A stretch of DNA of 64,000 bases, from the NCBI RefSeq assembly GCF_003473485.1, contig NC_053048.1, positions 46,140,255 through 46,204,254 on the forward strand, in the 5' to 3' direction. This DNA comes from Medicago truncatula. Its lineage: Eukaryota; Streptophyta; Magnoliopsida; Fabales; Fabaceae. Under the pieces are notes generated by a model. It did no database searches. It was not told the origin of the DNA and saw only the letters and a program-made list of their open reading frames with translations. Positions 22,535 through 33,435 of the stretch are shown here, piece after piece. The stretch's first letter is position 1; each line of letters starts with the position of its first letter. The position numbers were made by a program, and so were the translations under genes.

Positions 22535-22690
22535 CAATCATATTTTTTTTTTTTAACAAATCAAAATGGGATATATTGCTCAAAAGAAAGGTGAATCACC
22601 CTCCATAAGATGTGCAAAAGTGAAAGAACACCTAAAGTCTGTTACAAACAAAAGCACCTAAAAGTGATGCCAAAAAAGTATTTTACTTAA
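22535..22690 (-). mobile_element. Probable LINE-like 3' end with A-tail
   Basis: On the minus strand the sequence runs through TTTAGGTGTTCTTTCACTTT and CAATATATCCCATTTTGATT into an A-run (T-run on plus at 22542-22555). The tail and lack of terminal repeats suggest a 5'-truncated retroposed copy. No coding part is visible. Confidence 0.35.
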
Positions 22691-22699
22691 TCTTGTTCT

Positions 22700-23400
22700 T
22701 ATTTATTATTAGCCTCAAATTTATTACTCAAAACATTTTTATGTAAATATATTTAAACCAAAATGAAACACTTTTAGTTTTATTCGTTTAAGTATTATAT
22801 TTGTTTTTTGGTTAATTGCTTTCAAAATTATATTCTGAAAGGTGTTTTTTTCCTTCTATTTGTTTACTGCTTGAATGTAGCATTAGTTGTTGGTGGCAAC
22901 GATGACTTGTTTCAATTGTATAATAAACTTAAAATTAAAATATGCACTAGCTAGGTTGATAATTTAGTTGAGTTTAATAATAGTTGATAAACAATTTCCC
23001 CTTCAAGAATTTCAAAGTAGCGTATTATATTAATATGCAAATTCCTGTTCGAAAAAATAAAATCATTCACATATTATGGTCAGTGTACAAATAATTTACA
23101 AATAAGCAAAAGTAAAGTTCCAGGATGGCACACAGGTACGTAACGAAACCAATTAACCAATAATTAAACAGATAGCAAGAATGAAGTTCACCAAACATAA
23201 AACAATCAACACAAATTAAATTCTATATATGAAATTATAATAGTACATTAACATAAAATTATTTTATAAATAAACAGATAGCAGTTGTTTTCTTCCAATA
23301 AATAAAAGTAGAGATTTTTCAACAATCAACCATATTTTGATTTCAATCACCACCTAATCCAAGTAGCAACTTCTAATTACACAAGCATATGATATTACCC
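22700..23400. other. Intergenic, nothing recognisable
   Basis: No supported gene. This would be the 3' flank of the decayed cytochrome b561 gene. Confidence 0.35.
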
Positions 23401-23761
23401 TCCTCTATATGGCTAAGACAATGGTTGTGTAACCAACTAAGAAATGAAAAATGTTCCACCATATTATTCTATACTTGTGGTATTTCTTTGGCCTATAGGT
23501 TTCCCATATATAAAACCTATAGTGCCAAATAATAATGCTATGGATTGACTGACAAGCTCTATGTAAAATATTTAAACCATGTTGTCCTTCAACTGGCATT
23601 AGTGCCTTCACCTAGTCAATCCACCATACCTATTAAGCATTAAGCGTTTCATCTTCTCCATTTTCTGCAACTTTTTCTACCAGCAAATAAAATCAAACCC
23701 AAACTCAGGCCAAATTAAAGAAAACAAAATTCAAAATTCTACTCAGTTTGTTCGTTTTTTA

Positions 23762-23915
23762 ATCTAGATCTAGAATTATTATGAAATTATTAAAACTTGA
23801 CAATCTTTTTTGAAATTAACCACGACTGATTCATGACTGGTTTGAGAGGTTATTATTTTGTGACCTTAAACTTCTGAGTTGTATCTATTTTATGAATCAA
23901 AATTCTAGATCTAGA
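23762..23915. repeat. Inverted repeat ATCTAGATCTAGAATT, possible small MITE
   Basis: ATCTAGATCTAGAATT at about 23762 and its inverse AATTCTAGATCTAGAT at about 23899 flank 120 bp of AT-rich sequence. The motif is itself partly palindromic, so the pairing could be coincidental. Confidence 0.35.
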
Positions 23916-24282
23916 TGAATTTGACAAAATTGAAAAATGAACCCACAACCAACTACTCCCTAATTTTGTTTCTTTTTTGTTGTCAATTGAAGCCATAGCC
24001 CATTGAATCTCGCTGCACAGGTTAATGGCAGAAGTGAAATAAATGGCAGTGGAAAAACTAATGGGTTGGAGAAGATGAATGCGAATTGATATGAGTCACA
24101 TGGGTTGTTTAAAGTGATGTTTATTAATCTGGCGGTGGTGGAAGTTGGAGACGGCGGGCTTCGCGCCGAAAGAGTTAACGCAGTCAACGCACACGTAAAA
24201 GGAATTGAGTGAAATTTGGAAATATAATAGACTATAGAGAGACATATGGGTTTTTAAATGGGTTTTTTCTAAATTACCTTTG

Positions 24283-24402
24283 AAGAATGGTGGGTAATTT
24301 ACCCACCAACCAATTAAAATGAACAATTTATTTGTGGGGTCAAGATAGTTCATGAATATGTGGCTAATGTGTATTGGTTGGGTAAATTACCCATCATTCT
24401 TT
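24283..24402. mobile_element. Foldback / MITE with ~30-bp inverted ends
   Basis: GAATGGTGGGTAATTTACCC on the left and GGGTAAATTACCCATCATTC on the right are near-perfect inverted copies extending into ACCAACCAAT/ATTGGTTGGG. They enclose about 60 bp. The whole unit of about 120 bp would fold into a long hairpin. It sits inside the b561 pseudogene. Confidence 0.7.
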
Positions 24403-24526
24403 CATGAGTAGCCTAGTTGTCACCTTTTAAATGATATTTTTTAATCTCAGCCATATATTTTTAATCTAATAGCTGATAAATCATTCTCATATTCTCACAT
24501 AACAAATTCATTCTTATTGGATATGT

Positions 24527-24527
<1 letters not shown>

Positions 24528-24569
<42 letters not shown>
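24528..24569. repeat. (TA)n microsatellite
   Basis: About 21 TA units, followed by a 32-bp near-duplicate of ATTGCTTATCCAAAACC at 24583 and 24614. Confidence 0.95.
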
Positions 24570-24571
<2 letters not shown>

Positions 24572-25912
24572 CTTACCAATATTGCTTATCCAAAACCCCT
24601 TCAAAAAAAAAAATATTGCTTATCCAAAACCATTTCAAAAACAAATATTAAGAATTGCTTACGGCAATTTAACCTTTTCAAGCAAGAAACTACAGTTTTA
24701 ATATGTTAAAAATCCTGAATAAAAACTTTTAGAATATACTAAAATTTACGCATAGTTTTGTAGTTCAACAGGAAACAAAACAAGGATGATCACCTAAACT
24801 AAAATGTAGATATAAAATAGCGATTTGTATAAAAAATAATGAAAAGAAAAGGAGTATGTTACTTACGATTCTTAGCATCATTTTAGACTTCAATTTTGCA
24901 CCAACGTTTTGAGAAATTATATTACCAGATGTAAAATCCAAAGTTCCAAAACTTTGAATATTAGGTCCCCTCAAAGCATGAGACTTCAAACTTCCATCAT
25001 TAGAAACCAATCCTTCTTGCCAAGCATGATTAACCAAAGTGACGTTTTGAGGAAGTTGTAAACTTGCGAATATCATCATGCTCCCATTTACGAACATTCC
25101 CGAGAGATTGTAAACCGGAAAACTTAAATTATCCTCTTGTAACATAGTTTGATAACTTGTTATTGACGAAGTATAAGCTTTGAAACTTCCATCAAAATTT
25201 TGATAACCGATCAAGGCTTGTGATCCTAACATGCCCTTTGAAGTAGGGTTTATGGCCCAAGCAATCCAACTAGAATCTTTTACGTTATTTTTCTTGAATG
25301 CAACGTCGATTATAGTATAGTAGTTTTTGGATTGTAGTTCCAATACAAAGAGGATTCTAAAACATGTAAATCACTGCATCTTGCATAGTTAAGGTTGTTT
25401 GGGAAAGTGTATGAATTGCATGATTGTGAGGTTGTAGGGTTAATGAATGATGTGAAGAGGGTGAGAATCAAGAGAAGAACTTGAATCGAAGGCATGGTTG
25501 AATTTGTATGTTTTTAACACTATGGTTGTCTATATTTATAGGAGGATACGTTTAAAAATTTGTTTTATTCTTATCTTTTTTGACTGATTAATCTTGTTAG
25601 GATTAGGATAGGAAAGAGGTAACAAACAAAACAAAAAATGTAACAAACTTCTTTGGTAGCATAGGCGGCACTTGAAATATTCAAAATGAAACAAACTTCG
25701 CATGCTTAATTTGCAATCTCTTTTCTTAAGGTTTTACATATAGAACCATAGAATTACAACAAGAGTTATCATACTTCAACATAAGTCGGTTTCCAAAAGT
25801 AATATCGCGATATGATAAAATGAAAAAAAATGGTTCAACATCTATATAGACCTTATTCATAATACTGATTTACATTAATACATAAAAGAGAAGGTTAAAA
25901 ATAAAAAAATCA

Positions 25913-26158
25913 TCAACCAATACAATGTGTATGATCGTTCAAATGAGTATCATTGAAGTTCAGACAATAACTGCGAAGATCATAGCTATACTGTGGACTG
26001 TACCTATGCCATTTCATAGCTTTTTTCCAGCTACTCTTCAACTTGCAAACCATCTTCCTGAGAACTTTTGATGCAGGGCCAAAACCAAGTTGTCTTCTTC
26101 TGTGGACATTACCAAGTGTCACTAAAGGGCTAACTCTCAATTTTCTCTTAAGTCTCAT
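25913..26158 (-). CDS. Small basic protein, 81 aa, unknown function
   Basis: Single-exon frame from the ATG at 26158. The first 30 residues are strongly basic (MRLKRKLRVS, NVHRRRQLG), the centre has KLKSSWKKAMKWHR, and the C-terminal third reads SPQYSYDLRSYCLNF followed by acidic and His residues (ND, HLNDHTH). The YSYDxxSYxLNFxD wording recalls a family of short uncharacterised plant proteins that end in a Y-D-P-x-S-Y-A-L-N-F motif; this is from memory and not searched. There is no signal peptide or membrane segment. It stands alone between the b561 pseudogene and RPL23. The function is unknown; nuclear targeting by the basic start is only a guess. Confidence 0.55.
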   Translation of the reverse strand: MRLKRKLRVSPLVTLGNVHRRRQLGFGPASKVLRKMVCKLKSSWKKAMKWHRYSPQYSYDLRSYCLNFNDTHLNDHTHCIG

Positions 26159-26159
26159 G

Positions 26160-27915
26160 AGTTAACTACTGAGATATATAAACCTATGATGTTTTCATTT
26201 TGTAGTGTTTTCACCATACAAAAAAGTCAACTAAAACTTGTATTGCTATCTGAAATGCATCATGAGAAATATGACTGGAAGAAAGCATGATAGGTGTTTT
26301 TTCATGTGCCAACCACACAAAGCTGGCATCAAATCAAATTTTGATTTGTGGTACATGTTAGACATTATCATGAATAGTAGTATATCAGGTGATCAAACTT
26401 TAGTTTGGTGGCTTCACACAAATTAATAATGGTTCCAACATGGAGTATGGATTGAAAATTGGACTATAGTGATGTAACATCAATGGGGTACATTTATAAG
26501 AAGAGTCTTTTATACGAGTAACTATTAACCATATATTGCTCTAAACAATTTCCTGGGATGATACTAGGTCCCCAGACATATAGGTGCAATCCAAGTTATC
26601 CAACCTAAGCTTGAAAGCAACATGATAAGAAATCACTAAGTTTTTTCTTTGATTCATAAGTGAGGAAAAGACTGGACTGAACTACCTCAAAGCAAATTAA
26701 GGTCTTGGCATGCTCATTACCATTCTTGAATAAAGGCATCATGCCATGCTTACTATAAAATAAAATAAAATCGCAAGTGTTTTTACACTAATTAAAATAA
26801 ATTGTGCGTGTTTTTACGCTAGTTAAAATAAAATAAAATTATCGTATAGAATAATGTTTTTACTTAACATGTTTTTACTTAACCGTTTTATGTTACCATA
26901 TCCGTATACTACAGCAGAATCATGACAAACAGTTGTTTGACCTGTACTGCTGTGTATATTCATGTACATTGGCAGCACAGGAATTTTGTTAAGAGTAAGG
27001 AAAAGCTTAGGAAAATTGGGACCATGGTTGTACAAAGACAGTCAAGGGAAAACAATCTGGGTCATAAAAAGTTTACAAATTACCGATAAACATTGGTTTG
27101 CCTCTACTTCAGGAAACGAAAAACCATCCAGACATATGCCAGCTCGTTAAACTCAATTCCTCATTGGTTTTTCAATCAACCAGTCCAAATGCAATGAGAT
27201 TGTAACATTCGAAATTGACGAATGCAGAATTGGTGATAAAAAAATATGTAGATGACTAGCCAAATTCCAATCAACCAGTCTAAATGCAATGAAAATTGAC
27301 GCTGAACGAAATATTGTTTAGACAAAATGGAACCAAATATGGAAAAGAAGGGGCAAGTATTGTTTAAGACGAGCCAAATATACTTGTAAAATGTCATATA
27401 TGCTAGAATACTAGCAACAAAACAAAAGAGAATTTGCATTCGAGCAACAAAACAAACATTGTCATTGAATAACAAATATGACAAACAATAATATCAATAA
27501 GAATACTAGCAAAATAAAATTGTCAAACGAGAAACCAGCTAAGCTTATGAAAAACTTGTCTTGAGTTAGACAAAAACACAAACTTTAAAACATCACAACC
27601 CAAATTCAGGTTAAGACTCTGCAAGAACATTTGGTTAATCACAGATTAATACTCTGCAAAACCAATCATTGTTAATCACAGATTAAGACTCTAGAACATT
27701 TGTTTCTGATTTCAAGATGATGCATTGATATGCAAATGGCACAAGAATAAACACAAACAACTCTTTAGAACTAGAAATTAATATCTTTCAAAGACTTTGC
27801 AGTACAACAAAATTCAAAACTTTTAAGCTATCCTCAATCATTTCAAAATCCATTCAATCTAAAACAGGACAACATCAAATAGCAAAAAACAAAATCCTTA
27901 TCAATACTAGAAATA
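26160..27915. other. 3' flank of RPL23, part of an old local duplication
   Basis: No gene is supported. About 26620-27810 is similar in order and sequence to 31560-32510 (see that entry). Small local repeats include GTGTTTTTACnCTAnTTAAAATAAA at 26776 and 26811, and CCAGTCnAAATGCAATG at 27179 and 27276. Confidence 0.45.
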
Positions 27916-27919
27916 CAAC

Positions 27920-28846
<927 letters not shown>

Positions 28847-28878
28847 TGCTGCTGCAGCTCGATCACACTCAACAAAAC

Positions 28879-28960
28879 AAACCCTAACTCAACCCTTTTT
28901 CGTTTATATATTCATCACTCTGAATGTTATGGGCTTTCATTTCTTATATCCGGCCCATTA
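28879..28960 (-). promoter_or_regulatory. RPL23 promoter: telo-box, TATA and two site II elements
   Basis: Upstream of the ATG at 28846 lie AAACCCTA at 28879-28886 (telo-box), a TATATAA-type box at about 28903-28910, TGGGCT at 28930-28935 and GGCCCA at 28952-28957 (TGGGCC on the other strand). Telo-box plus site II (TGGGCY) is the known arrangement for growth-linked expression of plant ribosomal-protein genes. Confidence 0.8.
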
Positions 28961-29221
28961 CTGTACGTTAGATCGCCAAATAGATCCATCTTTTTATTGT
29001 AAAAAATGCTCCTTAGTTATTTATTTTATATTTTTTACAAAATTAAAACAAGTTTTTTTATTTAATTTAATTCATAGTAAAAATCAAATTCTTATAAGAC
29101 TCTGATAAATTTCAGTTTGTTAGTAGTTGATAAAGTGTTTGATAGCGGATAATTTTTAGCTAATAATGAATAAATTAATAATTAATTGATGTGTTTGTTA
29201 AAATGAATAGTTCAATTAGAT

Positions 29222-29779
29222 TTTTTTTGACAAAAACAAAACGATATTCATTCATTCAAATCGATGGATTACATCAAATACAAACATCGCTAAAACGTAA
29301 AAGGTAAATCTGCGAACAAATTCACAGCACCCAAGTTAATAGCATAAAACGGCAAAATGCCTACAAATATGATAAAACCTAAGTCACCGAGATTCACATG
29401 CTTTCGGATCTTCAACGTTGACGCCCAAATCATTGGTTGAATTTGTAATTGACTGATGCCGATCTTTCAATAGGAAATAAACAAACACCGCGACAAAACG
29501 CGAAATCAAACGCCGCACAAGACGACGAACAACACAACGCCGTACTTAGACGACGAAATCACAAAAAAAGAAAAAAAAGAAAAAACTTGATATGTGTGAA
29601 AACCACTTATTTAAATTGAAAGAAAAGGGAAAAAAGATGCAGATGGGTAATTCTAGGTAAAAAAAAAGACCTAAACCCACTCCTCCTCGATGAACAAAGG
29701 AGAAAGAAAGTTTAGAAAAAAGTTTGAGTTTCTCTCACTAGAAAATTAGGGCCGGCTAAATCAGAATTTTTTTTTTGTT
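29222..29779 (-). mobile_element. Retroposed sequence with A-tail, probable LINE fragment
   Basis: On the minus strand the insert ends GTTTTGTTTTTGTCAAAAAA. AATTAGAT occurs at both edges (29214-29221 and 29780-29787), a possible target-site duplication. The body is less AT-rich than its flanks, with many CG dinucleotides (29490-29560). I see no coding match. It could equally be a retroposed mRNA end. Confidence 0.45.
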
Positions 29780-29799
29780 AATTAGATGATAAGTATAAT

Positions 29800-30900
29800 T
29801 TAGGTTTTGTTTTTTTGACAAGAATAAATTATGTTTTGTTAATTATTAATTTTCATTCGTTTAAATATTATTTTTTATTTAATTCTTCATAATGTATAAA
29901 AAATTGATTATTGTACAATACAATTACACACAAACAATCCTTAAAAAAAAAAGTTTACACACCAAATAATGCCACCGCTCTCTAAAGGTCATATTTTACG
30001 TCAAAAATAACAAATACGTAGACCAAAACTTCCAATGTTGCATTCCCCTCAAATAAGCATCCAATACATCTCACTCAAACTACCAATATGTTGACAAACC
30101 ATTGAGAAATTGAATTGTTGCATGGTTGTATTAGATACAAAGTTTGATCTTTCATATGTTGCATTTAAAATATACCTATTTTATTTGAATTTATAATATA
30201 ATAAATTATAAAAGATAAACATGAATTTTAGTTTAAAAAAATAAGGGGTGAAAATGGAAGAAAAAGCAATAAATTGTAAATTCAAACAATACTTAAAATA
30301 ATGTCTAAAAATTAAGATATAAGTGTGTGATTAAATAATAGTTATCAAACAAATTCTTTTATTCATGTAAGAATATAAGTATAAGCTGCTTATTAGTCTT
30401 GTGAAACAGATCTTGAGATTTATATTTGTAAAATTAATTTTTATAATAGAATGAAAGTGCTTCTAATTTTTAATTTACATCATGTGCGATTGGGTTTTGT
30501 TTCCAACAATTTCATGTAATTCAATGAATTTAAAAATGAACTCACTTAATAAGATGTATGTCCCGCCTAGGGGCGGACCTGTATGAGGCTTGATGTGTCT
30601 ATAGTCACACCATCCCACCCTAAACCATATTTTTTTTTAATATCCTAAGATATTATATATTTTTGAATATGCTAAATGGAGTCATTCCCAGAAGCAAGCT
30701 GGGACAAATTCCTTGCTCCTAAATTGAATATTTTGAACAGTATCATAAATGTCGGTCACACAGTTTTGGAAAAAAAAAAAAAAGTTATTTCTAATCATCC
30801 AAGTGCACTCCAAAGTTACCACAAATGTGACCAATTTATATCTTTCTCTTTTCTACCTGTTATATTGAACTCAAGTCATTTCATGAAATTACTATTTAAA
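29800..30900. other. Intergenic, no gene seen
   Basis: Near 30570 a short GC-richer block CCTAGGGGCGGACCTGTATG resembles a hAT-type end, but no partner was found. Confidence 0.3.
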
Positions 30901-30929
30901 AAAATTGGATGAGTGTAGCAGTTCATATA

Positions 30930-31127
30930 TATACCAATTTGACATTCTCTAAATACATGATGAGAGGTGGATTCTGGACAGTTACTACACATTTGACAGT
31001 TTGGATTGGTTGACATGTATGGGCGGGCTCTTTCAAGGTTGGTAAGCAAAGCGCCTCTCGTTAACCTCCAAATGATAGCGAAGAAGGACGATTTATTGTG
31101 TCCAGAAAAGTACACTTCCAGAAACAT
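30930..31127 (-). pseudogene. LINE reverse-transcriptase C-terminal zinc domain (zf-RVT) fragment
   Basis: The minus-strand frame reads FAIIWRLTRGALLTNLERAR, then MSTNPNCQMCSNCPESTSHHVFRECQ. This matches the zinc-binding segment after the polymerase of plant L1-type LINEs: W near the start, then C-x2-C, H and C. Only about 60 residues survive, there is no polymerase core nearby, and the frame is short. It is a fossil of a non-LTR element. Confidence 0.75.
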
Positions 31128-31559
31128 GGCAAGTGTTTTAGTAGCAAAGCCTCATAAATATAAATTCTCAAGTTCAGTATGAGCAAAGCCTTTTAAACTA
31201 TCAATTAAGAAAATTGCAATGAACATAAAGAAGTTATATCTGCAAAAATGCTTTTTAAAAGGCTCTTAAACTACATAAGCTGCTCATCCTGCTCAAATAA
31301 GCTTATAATCCTGGATAAACACTGCACAAATAAGCTGTCACAGAAAAATCAAATCAAAACCTCAACAACTAAACAATCAAGGAAAGTGAATTACAAAATA
31401 AAAGAAGGCTATGGAGATGTTCAGTAACGAATATGGTAGGCCAAAAGCCAACTTACTAGTGTACATGGCATTTTACAATTCAGTAGCCAAGTACCACATA
31501 AAAGTTTATATCAATCATGATTCACTCAAATTATCTCAACTTGTTTATGTTGCCAATCC

Positions 31560-32510
31560 ATCCCCTACTTGAGAAATAGTTAAGATTTTTCTTTGATTCA
31601 TGAGTGAGAGCAGGATTGAACTGAACTACCTCAAAGCAAATTAAGGTCTTGCCATGCTCATTATTTTTCTTGAATATATCATTGATAAGTTCCAGTATAA
31701 ATACATTGAATTGGAGATTATGGTATAAAAAAGATGTCCACTCGCTTAACCTTTATATGTTCAAAGAAATTCATATTCTAATTTGAGGGAGTTCATGTCA
31801 AGCTTACATATATCAAAAGGTAAAAATTAAATATGCATATCTTCGCCAAACAAAAGTTATAATCCTATTCCTATCGACATGTGTATTTATACACTAGCTA
31901 AATCTTATTTCAAAAGTAGAGGCCCCTGAATTTTGTTTTTACAATTTAATTGTTTTCGTTTGAATATTTGGAATTGCTTTGACCGAGTACTCTTAACTCT
32001 ATAAGTCGTCACGTTGCATGATTTAAATAACTGCTATTCTCTAGCTTGCTACTGAGATATTCACAAATTCAGTTTTGGAACGTTGCACACAACATAAATA
32101 CATTTTCCTCTCAAACAAGAATAACAAAATAATAAGGCTACCGGCGTGTTTGTTTCAGATTTTCAAAGCCACAATAAAATTGGCCAAACGAGCTCCAAGG
32201 AAGCTTTAGAAAAACTTGTGTTGCATACAAAATACATGGTTTGAGGTTGTAAACGGGAACTGCAAAAAAAGTTACCATCATTGTTGATCACCAATAAGAC
32301 TCTCCGAGAATGTTAGTTACAGATTTTCACTATTGCAAAACCCATAGCATATCTATCTTTTGGTGATCAGTATCAATTCATTCACAACATCGATAAATCT
32401 ACCTTTCCACACACACATACAAAATGAAACACGAAAAGCACAATAAATTGAAACACAAGCATAACATAAGCAACTTCAATAACCAAAAATTAATATTCAA
32501 AATACTTCTC
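31560..32510. repeat. Old duplicate of the RPL23 3' flank (26620-27810)
   Basis: The block TACCTCAAAGCAAATTAAGG with flanks (31577-31680) repeats 26636-26733 at high identity. Weaker collinear matches follow: AAATTG-CAAACGAG and GAAAAACTTGT at 32175/27520, AATAAGACTCT at 32292/27680, and AAAATTAATATTCAAA at 32487/27775. No second L23 coding sequence follows. Confidence 0.5.
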
Positions 32511-32624
32511 AGTACGGAGAGGTTAACTTAACTTTCAATTATTTCCTCATAGTTTGCTATAACTACAAAAAGTGTATTTGATGTTAAAAACCATAGGAAA
32601 AGCACCTAAGTTTTGTGCTTAAAA

Positions 32625-32830
32625 AATGAGAAATGATATTTGAACATCCATTTAGTGACAACTTTTGTAACAACTTTCTCTCTTATACTCACATTACTTT
32701 TTACTTTATCTCTCTATTGCTATGATTTCCGTGCCAATACCACTTTTTTCTTTGTAAAATATGGTTGTCATCAAATTGGTTGTTCAAATAACACTCCTCT
32801 TAAAAAATATACTTATAGAGAGTGATTTGT
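32625..32830. repeat. Dispersed repeat fragment (TGACAACTTTTGTAACAACTTT)
   Basis: The phrase ATATTTGAACATCCATTTAG followed by GTGACAACTTTTGTAACAAC is, as I recall, a recurrent opening of legume repetitive elements. No terminal repeats were found here. Confidence 0.3.
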
Positions 32831-33017
32831 TGAATGAAATCATAAATGAAGGAAACCAACCATGAGTTGGAGTATGCAGTTTTTTTTTTTTTTTTTTTTT
32901 AATTTACTAATAGACAGTGATTTATACCATTTTTTCTTAAAATAAAAAGACTATTGTCTTGGTCTTTGTACCAAATAAAAAAAAGACCACTGGACTAACA
33001 CAAGCAGCATCTAGGAA

Positions 33018-33024
33018 AGTCAAC
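33018..33024. promoter_or_regulatory. Conserved W-box core upstream of PDR copy 1
   Basis: AGTCAAC (GTTGACT on the other strand, the WRKY-binding TTGACY core) lies in the leader block ACACAAGCAGCATCTAGGAA, about 410 bp before the ATG. The same block and core occur before copies 2 and 3. Confidence 0.5.
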
Positions 33025-33285
33025 TTAATTGGTCTATTATATTTTGTTTAGTATTTTAAACTTCTCAAGACAAAATCAGTGATCTCAGTTAGACAATTAG
33101 GCCATTATTTATCCTAAGACTGATACTACTAGTCTACTATTATAGTGTTACAGTACTATGATTTTATTTTGTTGACAAAAGTACTATGATGATTCATTAT
33201 TTATTTGAGGTTGTTTTTCCTTATACAAAGTAAAAATAATTAATAATAATATGTAGCATAAACATATGAACATTAATTAGTAGTG

Positions 33286-33324
33286 ATGATGGAGGTTGGA
33301 GGTACTTTCAGGATTAGTAGTTAG
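33286..33324 (+). other. Duplicated start of PDR copy 1: 12-codon upstream ORF
   Basis: ATGATGGAGGTTGGAGGTAC begins a copy of the real gene start, giving MMEVGGTFRISS and then TAG, 110 bp upstream of the true start region at 33436. It is either a relic of an earlier first exon or an upstream ORF in the leader. Copies 2 and 3 do not have it in this place. Confidence 0.7.
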
Positions 33325-33435
33325 CAAATAGCAAATGATTTTGAATACCCTTTTCTCCAATTTTGTTGTTAGTTACTAGGACTAATGAGATTTTAACTGG
33401 GGTATCGTAAAGGATAAAACTTTTTCCTGTTATTG

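Larger units (their letters stand above)
23405..25495 (-). pseudogene. Decayed DOMON / cytochrome b561 (AIR12-like) gene
   Basis: Exon 1, read from 25495, begins with a signal peptide (MPSIQVLLLILTLFTSF...TSQ), then CNSYTFPNNLNYARCSDL, and after YWNYNPKT the frame is broken at about 25320. It resumes one frame over with IIDVAFKKNNVKDSSWIAWA and continues through a DOMON domain (GSQALIGYQNFDGSFKAYT, SFGTLDFTSGN) to KLKSK and a GTAAGT donor near 24866. A second relic at 23621-23405 matches the last cytochrome b561 helices: RPKKYHKYRI, then WNIFHFLVGYTTIVLAI, then a stop. The preceding helix (SIALLFGTIGFIYG) is in another frame. The middle b561 helices are not found. Intact members are secreted or membrane ascorbate-reducible electron-transfer proteins. 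With at least two frameshifts and missing helices this is a pseudogene. The intron holds a (TA)n run and a foldback element. Confidence 0.8.

Noticed and set aside
23960-24353. Minus-strand frames with a Ser/Pro/Thr-rich stretch (SARSPPSPTSTT)
   Set aside because: GC-richer patch between the two relic exons of the b561 pseudogene; I could not match it to the missing helices or to any other protein.
30566-30590. CCTAGGGGCGGACCTG as a hAT-like terminus
   Set aside because: No inverted partner or 8-bp flanking duplication could be found.
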